Positions 34,252 through 45,216 of a stretch of DNA of 64,000 bases are shown in pieces. A program made the translations under genes and the position numbers. Origin of the DNA: Zygnema cylindricum (lineage: Eukaryota; Streptophyta; Zygnematophyceae; Zygnematales; Zygnemataceae); the NCBI GenBank assembly GCA_037447655.1, contig JBBHKE010000077.1:1-64000 (forward strand). The letters are read 5' to 3'. The notes under the pieces are model-generated. The model ran no database searches. It was not told where the DNA came from and saw only the letters and a list, made by a program, of their open reading frames with translations. Position 1 is the first letter of the stretch. The number at the start of each line of letters is the position of its first letter.

Positions 34252-34934
34252 CTCCCCTAACGCTTTAGACTCAGTATACTGGCGCAGCTGCGGTGATAAA
34301 CAAGCGCAGCATCGCAGCATAACAATATAGCAATTAGCAAGTCACCCACTTCCACTACATCTCAATGGTGGATTTATCGTAGAGTGGTAGTATAGCAGTG
34401 CAGCAATTCAAAGATTCACTTAATCCCATTGAGTCCTTACAATACTTCAGCTTAGGAGCAAGAAGAGCTTTAGTGAGGATATCAGCAATCATTTTTGCAT
34501 CTGGCAAATAACATAATTCAATCACTCTAGAGAACACTTTTTCTCTTACAAAGTGTAATCGTACATCCATGTGCTTGCTTTTGAAGTGATGACTCGGGTT
34601 AGAAGCAATGGCGATGGCAGCCTGGTTATCACACCAGATCACCTGTGGACCAACTTGCATGTATCCTAGTTCTTGTAACATGGATTTTACCCATAAGAGT
34701 TCTTTGAGGGCTAAGTTTGCTGCCATATATTGCGACTCTATTGTCGATTGTGCTGTAACATTTTGAAGTTTGCTGCTGCAGCAGCAAGTACCGTTCCCAA
34801 TTTGTAGAACGAATCCGTGGTGGATTTCCGGCTTGGTATGTCGCCAAAGCTTGCATCACTCCATGTTTGCAGCTTGACTTCTCCTCCGCCTAGAGTTAGT
34901 TTGATATCTTTAGTTCGGCCAAATATCTTAAGAC
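34252..34934 (-). pseudogene. C2 RNase H
   Basis: Reads MAANLALKELLWVKSMLQEL, WCDNQAAIAIASNPSHHF, KHMDVRLHFVREKV and DILTKALLAPKLKYC. The upstream part is in another frame. Confidence 0.88.
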
Positions 34935-35324
34935 TCTACCCAAATAAGCTATTGGACCTTATAGGGTTATTGGACTAATAGAGAATAACAAAAATAGGAG
35001 CTATACAACACTGATACAATGGGTGAAAGGACTTCAAGACTCATATAAAAGGCAATTATCCATAAAAAGAGGAGGGGTGAAAACCTTAGAGATAACAATA
35101 TCATCCAAAAACTTTTACAGGGGTCTCAAAAAAATACATCAAATCAAAAGTAAAATAAGACCGCCAAGAAGTCATACGAGAAGCATATTCTCTTGAATGT
35201 TACAAAGGGTTTTCAACATTTTGGTTGGAGTTGGCTGAAGGAAAGCACAAAGAAAAAAATTTGGGGATGGAACCATACACCAACTGTAACTCGGTTACAA
35301 GGACTTAGTGGGTTGAGGGTAAAA
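34935..35324 (+). other. Unidentified segment with coding-like stretch
   Basis: The frame from about 34953 reads GPYRVIGLIENNKNR and on to IRPPRSHTRS with no stop for about 80 codons, then breaks. I do not recognise it. It may be a fragment of a non-LTR element or other repeat. Confidence 0.25.
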
Positions 35325-35424
35325 TAGAGCAGCTGCTATAACTGTGGTGTTCAACAACGTAGCTGTTATGTCAGAGAAGCGCAGCTGCAATGTTGGAGTA
35401 GCCCAGCATGGCAGCATAGCAACG
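35325..35424 (-). mobile_element. Fragment of H-type LTR
   Basis: CAGCTGCTATAACTGTGG and AGCATGGCAGCATAGCAACG match 20885-21060. About 100 bp. Confidence 0.65.
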
Positions 35425-35722
35425 CAACAGAATGTGATTGATGTAGTACTTCTAGAACCTAGTGTGGTTAGGACACGAGAGACCGAGGGCTACCACATGT
35501 ACATAGTGGAAAAGTTGTAGTGCTGAGCTGTTTAGCGGCTAGCTAGTCTAAATGACTGTAGATGAAAAGGGGGGCTCTTTAAGGGGGCCTCTTGTTTTCT
35601 CTTCTTCTGAACTAATAAACTCTTAAGCTCTTCCTTCTAGATGCCATGTGCCTTATTAATTCTACGATTGGTTCCTATAAGCATTCCGCTGTGCACTATA
35701 GTGTCGTTTTACCCCTTTTACA
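35425..35722 (+). mobile_element. Y 5' LTR (left edge approximate)
   Basis: From about TGTGATTGATGTAGTAC to CCCCTTTTACA. Has the leader-like GCCTCTTGTTTTCTCTTC and AATAAACTC typical of plant gypsy R-U5. Confidence 0.6.
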
Positions 35723-35723
35723 T

Positions 35724-35736
35724 TGGTATCGGAGCT
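35724..35736 (+). other. Y primer-binding site
   Basis: TGGTATCGGAGCT, one mismatch from TGGTATCAGAGC, complementary to the 3' end of initiator tRNA-Met. Confidence 0.75.
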
Positions 35737-35756
35737 ACCCCTCGTGACCCGATAGT

Positions 35757-36524
35757 ATGGAAGACCATGGCGTATCTATGGCTGATATGTTCGAGCGAGT
35801 TCTTCGAGAGTTGGAGAATGGTCGGCTTCACAACGCTTCAGTGAGCGATATTCTCACCACCTTCGAATCTCTTCTCGATGATAGAGCATATGGAAGCATA
35901 GAGAGGAACGTGAAGAGGCCTAAGTTGAAGACCCCTGATAAGTTTGACCCAGCCAAGCACAAAAAGCTTGATGCGTGGTTGTTTTTCGATAGCGAATTAC
36001 CTTTAGAGTTTTCCCACCTTGTCTGATTGTGATAAAGTTTACTACACGAGAGGCCTACTGAAACGAGCGTGTGGGTGGGGTGGAGAGTAATGGTGGAAAA
36101 CTGAAAAGTACCTGCTGTTTGGACTCTCTTCGTTCAAACTCTTCGTGACTATTGGCAACCCTAGAACATAGTCAAGGCCGCTAGGGACACGATCTTGTGC
36201 TTTACAACGCACTTATATCTTGGAGTACGCAATAGTTCGTAGAATGGGGTTCAAATCCTAACAATGATTGAGGATAAGTCGTTGATCGATATGTTAAAGA
36301 CTTAAAGCTTCGATTGGAGATAAAATGGCTCGCGCGGGACACGATAACTCCTAGTCTTTCGGCAATCATCTAATTTGCACAACGGACCGATTGGACTTCA
36401 CTCTTCGGAAATCCTACCACTATAGATCGAGCAGTGGTGGTGGAGGGCAAAGAGACAATAATACGACCCCCATGGAGTAACGAGCTATTAAGAAGGATGC
36501 GGACGTGGTCAATGCGTTTAAGAA
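35757..36524 (+). pseudogene. Y gag N-terminal part
   Basis: The first 90 codons are open: MEDHGVSMADMFERVLRELE and KTPDKFDPAKHKKLDAWL, a gypsy Gag style (retrotransposon capsid). Stops and shifts follow until the B insertion. Confidence 0.7.
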
Positions 36525-37424
36525 TGAAATTATGTGGTCTCCATTAAACAGCAGAATGAACAGCCTATGTAAAGCCTCTAGGATAATGTTTGACCCTTTC
36601 ACTTTCCCACTCAATAATTGCCGCCCAGGCACACAAATATTATGACAACACTCACCCTTGTGAGGACAAGACTCCCTTGAGTCAAAGGCAAAAAGAATCA
36701 CTAAATTTGCTCCCTTGAGCCATAAGTTATGGCTGGCCAAAGAAGGCCAATAAATACAAAAGGTCACCTGGAGAGAGGCGCCTCAAACACGCTAAGTCCC
36801 TTAAATCCTACTCAAAACTACTTACTACTCTACCTTCGTCCAATCAAAAGGGTGTATAGTAAAAAAAGGTACAGTGGCCAATTGTACTTCTTGTACGGCC
36901 ATTGTTCTGGTTGACACTTGTCAACATGGGAGCCATAATTCCTCCTCCCATCCTTTCCGGCGTCCAATGATGTGGCACCACGTGGCACAGCAAGCCGCTA
37001 CGTTAAAAAGCCGCCAAAGATTCATTCGGGTTTGGCGGGGGCAACGACGTCTGTTCGATCATGTATTTTACACGGTTAGATTTGCGTCCGCGAGCGTTGT
37101 TTTACTATTGATGCCGTTTTGTCAATTTTGGTCTGTTTTAATGAAAGTGACGTTTTGCGTAATACTTTAAATACATAGCAAACTGAATACGTGTATTGTT
37201 TCGCTAACGCTTTAATGGTTAAGGCGTTCTTCATGTAATACTATTTAAACCTAGGTTCAAATTTCGTTTAGGGCATCATTTGGCAATTTATCAATCTGTT
37301 TGCGTGTCTCTTGTTTCTTTCTGTCTATGGCGGCAGCCATTGTGAGTCTCTCTCTCTCTCTCTCCCTCTCTCTTCACTTTGGAGTTTAAGTTAAGAAGTG
37401 AATATTAATTACTTCTTTTCAACA
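36525..37424 (-). mobile_element. B 3' LTR
   Basis: 900 bp, minus-strand TGTTGAAAAGAAGTAATT to ACCACATAATTTCA. tRNA-like block on the plus strand at 37208-37281: CGCTTTAATGGTTAAGGCG, GGTTCAAATTT, TTT. Confidence 0.93.
37208..37281 (+). other. tRNA-like module in B 3' LTR (antisense)
   Basis: D-arm-like hairpin (37208-37226) and box-B-like GGTTCAAATTT (37254-37264). The terminator run is reduced to TTT in this copy. Confidence 0.5.
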
Positions 37425-37445
37425 CTCCCCTTAATTCTTAGTCAA

Positions 37446-40400
37446 ATTTTAATTAAGTCCATAATTTTCACTGAAGAATTTTAACTTAGGAGAAGGTACC
37501 GGTTTTGTCATCATGTCTGCAATCATATCTTTATCACTTTTATGAACCAGATTAATTTTTTTATTCTCAACCTTCTCTGTGATAAATCTTAGTCTTATAT
37601 CTATATGTTTAGCTTTGAAATAGTGTTTTGGATTAGATGCGATAGAGATAGCAGCTTGATTATCACAAAAGACATTTTGAGTCCTAGATTTCATGAACCT
37701 AAGTTCTCCGAGTAGAGATTTTACCCACATTAATTCTTTAGTCGCAATACATGAAGCCATGTATTCAGCCTCCATAGTGGACTGAGCAACTACTTTCTGC
37801 TGTTTGCTACTCCATCAACATGTACCAGACCCAATTTGCAACACATATCCAGTTGTACATCGTCTTAAAGGCACATCCCCATAACTAGCATCACGCGAAG
37901 TGGTGATGTCAGTGTGCTTCCCTCCCAATTGCAACCATAATTCCCTTGTTCCCACCAAATATCTCATCACTCTTTTGGGTGCTTCCTAGTCTCTTTTCTT
38001 AGGTTCATGTAGACTTCTATTGAGAACTCCTACAGCCGCAGCTATGTTCGGACGTGTAGAATTCATAAAGTAAAATAAACTGCCTACAATTTGCCTATAA
38101 GGAATTGCTTCCTTAAACCTCTTTTCCTCTCATCCATCTTATCATTCAAAATCAATATCCCTCCCTCTTGACCCCCCTCCGATACTTTCTTTAGATCCAT
38201 GGGAGTGGTACGTCCATTTGCTTTCTCTATCTGAAACATTTTTAGCATATTACCAATAGCTTCTTTCTGAGTGAGTCTTATAATTCTATTCCCTCTATCC
38301 CTCTCTTTTTGAATCCCCAAAATGTATTTTGCTTCGCCGAGATCTTTCATGTCAAACCAGCTTTTCAGGTCTTGTTTCAGATTGTTGATTTTATTTAAAG
38401 ACTTACTTAAGACTAACAAAGTATCAACAAAAATAGCAACAAATATCACTCCATTTTCATCCTCATATATATATATATATAGAGTGATCTGAACTTATTT
38501 TAATGTATCCCATACTTGTCAAAAATATGTCCAATTTTAAGGTCCATTGCCGCGGGGCTTGCTTAAGGCTATAAAGTGATTTTATCAGTTTACACACCTT
38601 GTTTTGTTCTCCACTTTTCACGAATCCTTCTAGTTGCCTCATGTAGATTTATTTTTCACTCTCTTCATGTAAGAATGCGGTCTTAATATCCATCTGGTGT
38701 ATTTCCATATCCTCAGCTGCGGCTAAACTTAAGAGGATTCTGACAGAAGGGAATCTGACTACGGGTGCAAAGTTTTCTTCATAATCTATTTCTTCTTTCT
38801 GAGTATAACCTTTAGCTACCAACGTAGCATTACATCTTTCAATTGTATTATCTGGGTGTATTTAAAGCTTAAATACCCACTTACACCCAATCGGTTTTTA
38901 TGTCCGATGGACAATTTACCAACTCCCATGCATAGGCTTCTATGATAGAGGCCATTTTTTCATTGATGGCAATGATCCACCGGCTGCTTTCTGGGGTATT
39001 TATGGCATCGAAGTATGTCTGAGGTTCTTCTGGGTGAGACATCTTTGTGAGTTTGTTATTTACATGTCTTTCTAAAAGCTGTTTACTACTTATTTTTCCT
39101 CCTTCAAAATTTGACGCCGGTATGGAAGGCATCCTCGGGTTTCGTTTAGGAAGATTTTCATCTCCCCTATCTTCCAATTCCGGTGATTGATCAAGTTCCA
39201 CGCCGTTTTCCATTTCGTATTGTGGTGTTACCTCGGATGTTGTCTTTTCCTCTTTCTCCTTTGGTACATCTGCAATATTTCCTTCTCCCCGAATCCTTCT
39301 CTTTATTTCCCAGGTCGAAGTCAAAATAATCACCCGATTCAAATCTGATTTTGACTTCTTTGTTATATTTGAATGGATCAATAGACTTTACTTCATTCAT
39401 CATCAATATGTGTTTTACCAAGATGGTATCTCTCTTTTTCAAGTCATACACTTTATATCCTTTTGTGCTTTCATCATATCCTACAAGATATCCTAGTTTC
39501 CCTCTTCCCTCTAACTTCGATTTAGTCTTATCGCAATCCAAACTTTAGACTTGACTTACGAACACTCCCAAACTAGACAAATCTGGTTTTTTTCTTGTCC
39601 ACCTTTCATATGGAGTTTCCTCCTTATTTGACGAAGTTAGCACTCTATTTTTGATGAAGTTAGCATAGTTCATAAACTCAACCCAAAACTACAATCTTAT
39701 TTTTTTATCAGTTAGCATAATTCTGGACATACCTTCGAAAGTTATATTCACTCTTTGTGCTACTCCATTTTGTTCCGGATTATAAGAAACAATTTTCTCA
39801 TGATGGATTCCTTCTTCTTTAAGAAATTCTTCAAACTCCTTTGAGGTGTATTCTTTCCCATTATCACTTCTTATTTTTTTTATTGAGGTTTCATGTAAGT
39901 TTTCAATCCATACTATGTATTCTTTGAAACATCTTAGTACCTCTGACTTATGTCTAAGAAAATATACCTTAGTGTATCTAGACAATCACCAGTAATAGTT
40001 AGCATCCATCTTTTCCCCCCATGTGAAATATACCTAGCTGGTCCCCAAACATGAGTGTGAACTAGATCTAACACTTCCTCTCTTCTAAATGTGGATGCCT
40101 TTGGAAATAGAAACCTATGAATCTTCCCTTGGGCACATCCACTACAATCATCTGAGGTCTCATCATCTCTAAACTCAATTCCATCCACTATTCTGTTTTT
40201 CTTCATTTTCTTTAATCTATCTAGATTCACATGCCCCAACCTCTTGTGCCAAAACATCATATCACTTCCACACGAGTAGAGCACACCGTTTTCATTGCAA
40301 AGTAAAATTCTGAACATTCATTGACTGCCCTTCTCAGCTATGAAATAAACCTCATTATCAAAGCTAGCTGTGAAGATTCCTTTCTTAGTTCCTGTTTCGA

Positions 40401-40800
40401 ACTCTTTTTCATCTAGAATAGCTATAGAGACTAGATTCTTGATAAGTTGTGGAATGTAAAGAACATTTGAGAGTGTGACAATTGAAGCCTTTCCATCAAC
40501 AAGAACTTTTAAATCGACCGATCCAACAAAAATTGTGGTTTCTACTCTACCATCTCCATACTCTATCTCATATGTTGGAATTTTTCTTAATTTAGTAAAC
40601 CACATCTTGTCTTTGCACATATGCATTGAGGCCCTTAAGACTATGATCCACCCATCTTCAGGTTGATCCCTCTTACCTCCAAAAGCACACTTTTTTCTCC
40701 ATAGAATGTCTACATGCTTCTCAATGGTTTTTGGTTTAAGAAGAAGCTCCTCAAGCTCCTCTTCCAGTTCGGTTACGTCATCTTCTTCCTTGTCATGAAC
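37446..40800 (-). pseudogene. B pol
   Basis: RNase H (CDNQAAISIASNPKHYF), RT with catalytic box FVDT instead of YVDD (about 38425), integrase with RSDNGKEYT and NGVAQRVN, GAG-pre-integrase WHKRLGHVN with CSGC. The protease site reads WIIVLRAS where element A has WIIDSGAS, so the catalytic Asp is lost (about 40640). A short TA repeat lies at 38466-38481. Many stops. Confidence 0.9.
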
Positions 40801-41837
40801 TTGAGTTAGAAATGCTTTTTACTTTCCTCCATTTTTTGAGGAACCTTGTCCATCTTTCAGTCGGAGATCTGCAAGCTTGACAAAATCTGCCATATAATGT
40901 CCCGATTTCTTGCAGAATTGACATAATTCACCTCGAGGAGCTCCTCTCCCCTGTCGATCAAATCTGCCACCTCCTTGTCTTTTTCCTCCAAAGTTTTGAT
41001 AGGGATCCTTTCCCTTTTCCTCATCACGCTTCTGCCAATCAGATTCTGCAGCCAATGCTTAAAGACCCAGACTTCCTCACCTAAGTTTTATGGTACTCTC
41101 TTTCACTTAAATCATCCCCACTATATCATCCCAATTCCAATTGGTATCCCCTATATCTTGCAACCGATTGATGATATTGTCATACTCTTCAGTTAGTTTC
41201 ATTATCAGTGTATTTACTCTTTGTCTCTTAGACCATGAGTTACCTGCGCTCTCTATTTCTCCAAATAAAGCTCCTAAGTCATTGCAATAGTCATTTATAC
41301 TTCCTCCTTTGTAAGTATTAGCTGAAATCTTATTTTCTGCCAGCTGTTGCTGCTGCAATGACCCACTTTTATATTTGTTTACAAGAGATACCCAAATCTG
41401 ATAAGAAGATTTAACATGCATAAGAGGAATGGCAATACCCTTCACTACACTTTTGAGAATTAAGAGCTTAGCCACCTTGTCCTTATAGTTCCAATTTTCA
41501 TATTCTGACCCATCGGTCTGACTCTTTGTCACCATTGCTGGAGGTGTTGCTGCCGGTATCGTCCTTGACAATGGAGTCCCTTGAGAAGCAACTCCTCCTT
41601 TTTTCTCCTTCCATGATTATCTCCTCCCGTTCCTCGTCATTGTTCGTGATAGCGGATGTGGTGGTGGAGGCGCCTGAAAAACGTGTTACTCTAAACCCAA
41701 GTGGAGGTGGACATCGAATTTGCCCGGACACTATGCCCCATAGGTGCTTCTCAAAAGGTTCTCCGTCGATCATCATTTCCCAATAAAAAAAGTCAAATCT
41801 ATAAAATATGGGTACCCTAGAGGGTGGGCCCATAACT
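40801..41837 (-). pseudogene. B gag, main copy
   Basis: MGPPSRVPIFYRFDFFYWEM through QQLAENKISANTYKGGS to the knuckle CQFCKKSGHYMADF, with the last Cys replaced by Phe. The PBS sequence lies at 41825-41837. The LTR-encoded start is ATA here. Confidence 0.88.
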
Positions 41838-42031
41838 TGAAATTCCGTGGTCTCTATTAACCCACAAAATTAGCAGCCTATGTAAAGCATCTAGGATAAC
41901 ATTTGCCCCTTTCACTTTCTCACTCAATAAGTGTCGCCCAGGCACACAAATATTTTGACCACCCTCACCCCTGTGAGGACAAGACTTCGCTGAGTCAAAC
42001 GCAAAAATAATCACTGAATTTGCTCCATTGA
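41838..42031 (-). mobile_element. R-U5 fragment between two gag copies in B
   Basis: Matches 42813 to about 43001 of the 5' LTR, so only the last ~190 bp of the LTR. Its upstream end falls about 36-43 bp after the LTR TATA box, i.e. near the expected transcript start. Confidence 0.85.
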
Positions 42032-42812
42032 GACTTCCTCTTCAAGTTTTATGGTAATCTCTTTCACTAAATTCATCCCCACTGTATCATCCCAATTCCA
42101 ATTGCTATCACCTAGATATTGCAACCGATTAATGATATTTTCATACTCTTCAGGTAGTTTCATAATCAGTGTATTTCCTTTTTGTATCTCTGACCATGAG
42201 TTACCTGTAATCTCTAGTTCTCCAAATAATGCTCCTAAGTCATTGCAATAATCATTCAAACTTTCTCCCTTGTAAGTAAAAGGGGAAATCTTTTTTTTTG
42301 CCAGCTATTGCTACTCCAATGACCCACTTTTATATTTATCTACTAGAGATACCCAAATATGAGAGGAAAGTCTAACATGCATAAGGGGAATGGCAATGCC
42401 CTTCACTACACTTTTGAGAATTAAGAGCTTAGCCACCTTGTCCTTATAGTTATAATTTTCATATTCTGAATGTTCGGTCTGACTCCTTGTCACCATTGCT
42501 GGTGGTGCTGCTGCCGATATCATCCTTGACAATGGAGTCTCTCGAGAAGCAACTCATCCCTTTTATCCTTCCATGATTATTTCCTTCCCTTCCTTGTCAT
42601 TGTTCGTGATGGTGGTTGATGTTTTAATAGCTGTTGTGAGGGAGGTGCCAGAAAAACGTGTTCCTCAAAACCTAGGTGGAGGTGGGCATCGAATTTGCGC
42701 GGAAACTATACCCCATCGGTGCTTCTCAAAAAGTTCTCCCTCCATCATCATTTCCCAATGAAGAAAGTCTGATCCATTAAATATAGGCACCTTATAGGGT
42801 GGGCCCATTACA
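42032..42812 (-). pseudogene. B gag, second partial copy with PBS
   Basis: Repeats the first part of gag (CEKH-type N-terminus to NWNWDDTVGMNLVKE) and stops where the other copy reads AGACTTCCTC, also present at the junction. PBS at 42800-42812, with ATTAC in place of ATAAC. Confidence 0.88.
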
Positions 42813-43710
42813 TGAATTTATGTGGTCTCCATAAACCCTCAAAATTAGCAGCCTATGTAAAGCCTCTACGATAATATTTGACTGTTTCACTTTCCCACAG
42901 AATAAGTGCCTTCCACGCATACAAATATTCAGACAACCCTCACCATGGTGAGGAAAAGACTCCCCTGAGTCAAACGCCTAAAGAATCACTGAATTTGCTC
43001 CCCTAGGGCGTAAGTTATGGCTGGCCAAAGATGGCTTATAAATAAAAAAGGTCACCTGGAGAGAGGCGCCTCAAACACGCTAAGTCCCTTAACTCCTACT
43101 CACAACTACTTACTACTTTATCCTCGGCCAATCAAAAGGGTGTATAGTAAAAGAAGGTATAGTGGCCGATTGTACTTTTTATACGTCCATTGTACAACAT
43201 GGCCTCTGGTTGACACTTGTCAACATGGGAGCCATAATTCCTCCTCCCATCCTTTCCGGTGTCCAATGATGTGGCACCACATGGCAGAGCGTGCCGCTAT
43301 GTTTGAAAGCCGCCAAAGATTCATTCGGGTTTGGCGGGGGCAACGATGTCCGTCCGATCATGTATTTTACACTGTTAGATTTGTTTCCGCGAGGGTTGTT
43401 TTACTATAGATGCTGTTTTGTCAATTCTGGTATGTTTTAATGAAAGTGACGTTTTGCGTAACACTTTAAATGCATAGCAAACTGAATACGTGTGGCGTTT
43501 TGTTAATGCCTTAATGGTTAAGGCGTTTTTCATGTAATACTATGTAGACCCAGGTTCAAATCTCGTTCGAGCATCATTTTGGCAATCTATCAATCTCGCT
43601 GCTTGGTTGCCTGTTTCTTACTGTCTATGGGGGCAACCATGGTGAATTTCTCCCCCTCTTCACTCTAGAGTCTTAATTAAGAAGTGAATATTAATTACTT
43701 CTTTTCAACA
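42813..43710 (-). mobile_element. B 5' LTR
   Basis: 898 bp. TATA complement near 43036-43044. tRNA-like block at 43508-43580: GCCTTAATGGTTAAGGC, GGTTCAAATCT and TTTT on the plus strand. Confidence 0.93.
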
Positions 43711-43715
43711 AAGAA

Positions 43716-44361
43716 AAAAAAATTCTGCTAAAAACCAACGACATGTCCCTTGAGGAACTTTTACCCAGGAGACAGAACGGTTTGTTCTTCTAATGCGGTT
43801 CTCCAGATCATATGGCCAGAGAATGCCCAAAAAAAAAAGTCCCCTAGAAAGGCAAACTTAACGTCATGAGGTTAGTTGTGGTAGGCAGTGACCAAATAGA
43901 TTTCAAAGGCAAAATTAGGGGAAGTGCAACCAACTTCATAGTAGACTCCGGTGCGTTGAGGAATTTCTTCAACGAAAAAACGACGAAGAAGTTGAAGCTT
44001 CCTCTAGTGGGTGTTCACGACAACCAGTTAGGTCAATTGGCTAATGGCAGTTCTCTTCCGATCCCCCATTGTACACCAAGGTTGCATGTTAGTTTGGGGA
44101 TGTTTAAATGGTACGCGATGCTCCATGTATTAACCCTCGGAGACCATGAGGTAATCCTGGGGAAGCCATGGCTCTAGGATTGGAACCCAACAATTGATTG
44201 GAGGACTAACAGTACGAGACTGAAGAAATGTGAAAAGTAGTTTTCGGTAAACGGAAGAGTGAGTGGTAAAGACGTGGAAGAGGGAAGCCTGCTTTTAGCT
44301 TTACAGCTGAAGAGGGCACTCAGGAAATGGGAAACAATTACAATTGTTGTCGTGCGACCTA
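43716..44361 (+). pseudogene. Y gag knuckle and aspartic protease
   Basis: CCHC remnant CGSPDHMARECP about 43791 (its first Cys is lost to a stop). From 43866 an open frame reads IRGSATNFIVDSGALRNFF, with catalytic DSG, then VILGKPWL and, after one stop, NPTIDWRT, which is typical of gypsy PR. Interrupted by element C at the TGGAG duplication. Confidence 0.85.
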
Positions 44362-44366
44362 TGGAG

Positions 44367-45057
44367 TGTTGTTCTACAACCACCGGTGCAGGTGGAGGAG
44401 CAGCAGTAGTAGTAGAAGTAGACATGATACACTCTCAGAAGCTATCAAGAATCCTACCAAACAGCTGTTCTCAAGTGCTCACCAATTTTTATACAAGCAT
44501 CCAATCCTCACAAAACTCTATCAGAATATAGAGTAGCATAAACACTAATAACTCCCAAAGTTACAACACAATTGACCCGACAACACTCAAGATATAATAC
44601 TCAGAAGTTTCCCAAAAACTGGATGCAGTTTTACTACTTGGAAGTCTGGATACATAATATGCTATGAGTTCTAAAGTCTTATACTTGTGTTGAACTGGCA
44701 ACACCATTATACTTGAGAGGTACATCAAACCACCAAGCTACCACTAATCTGTCAAGCTACCATTGAGCTATCACTAAGCTACCACTGAGCTATCACTAAG
44801 CTAACTAGAATCATATCTATCGCAGTTGCTCTATCTTGTACAGAATCACATTAAGAATATTAAATGTTGTGTTGTCCGTACGGACCATATCAACCATAAT
44901 CATGGTTGCCTTATCCTGTCTGTGTTGAAGCTTTGCTGCTGCGTTGCTCTGCTGCTGCGCTGCTCTGTTGTATAGCAGCTGCTCTGCTGTATAGCAGCTG
45001 CGCTGCTGTATAGCAGCTGCGCTGCTATGAGACTGAAAGCTTTCCAAAAAGACAACA
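44367..45057 (-). mobile_element. C 3' LTR
   Basis: Minus strand TGTTGTCTTTTTGGAAAGC to GAACAACA. No tRNA-like block seen. Has GAGCTATCACTAAGCTACCA repeats (44750-44805). Confidence 0.93.
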
Positions 45058-45216
45058 CTCCCCTAAAGCTTTAGACTCAGTATCCCGACGCAACTGCGGT
45101 GATAAACTAGCGCAGCATCGCAGCATAGCAATATAGCAATTAGCAAGTCACCCAGTCCCACTACCTCACAATGGTGGAATTATTGCAGAGTGTCAGTAAA
45201 CAGTGCATCAATTCAA

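Larger units (their letters stand above)
33446..34934 (-). mobile_element. Element C2: copia family IV, 3' end only
   Basis: 3' LTR 33446-34251 and RNase H to about 34934, where homology to element C stops in the middle of RTKDIKLTLGG-like sequence. The rest of the element is gone. Confidence 0.88.
36525..43710 (-). mobile_element. Element B: copia family III with internal rearrangement
   Basis: Flanked by AAGAA (36520-36524, 43711-43715). LTRs 900 and 898 bp. Internal order on the minus strand: LTR, PBS, partial gag, R-U5 fragment, second PBS, full gag, pol, LTR. Inserted into the gag of Y. Confidence 0.95.

Noticed and set aside
44750-44805. CRISPR-like regularly spaced repeats
   Set aside because: Short GCTACCACT/GAGCTATC units are directly adjacent without unique spacers and lie in an LTR of a eukaryotic element.
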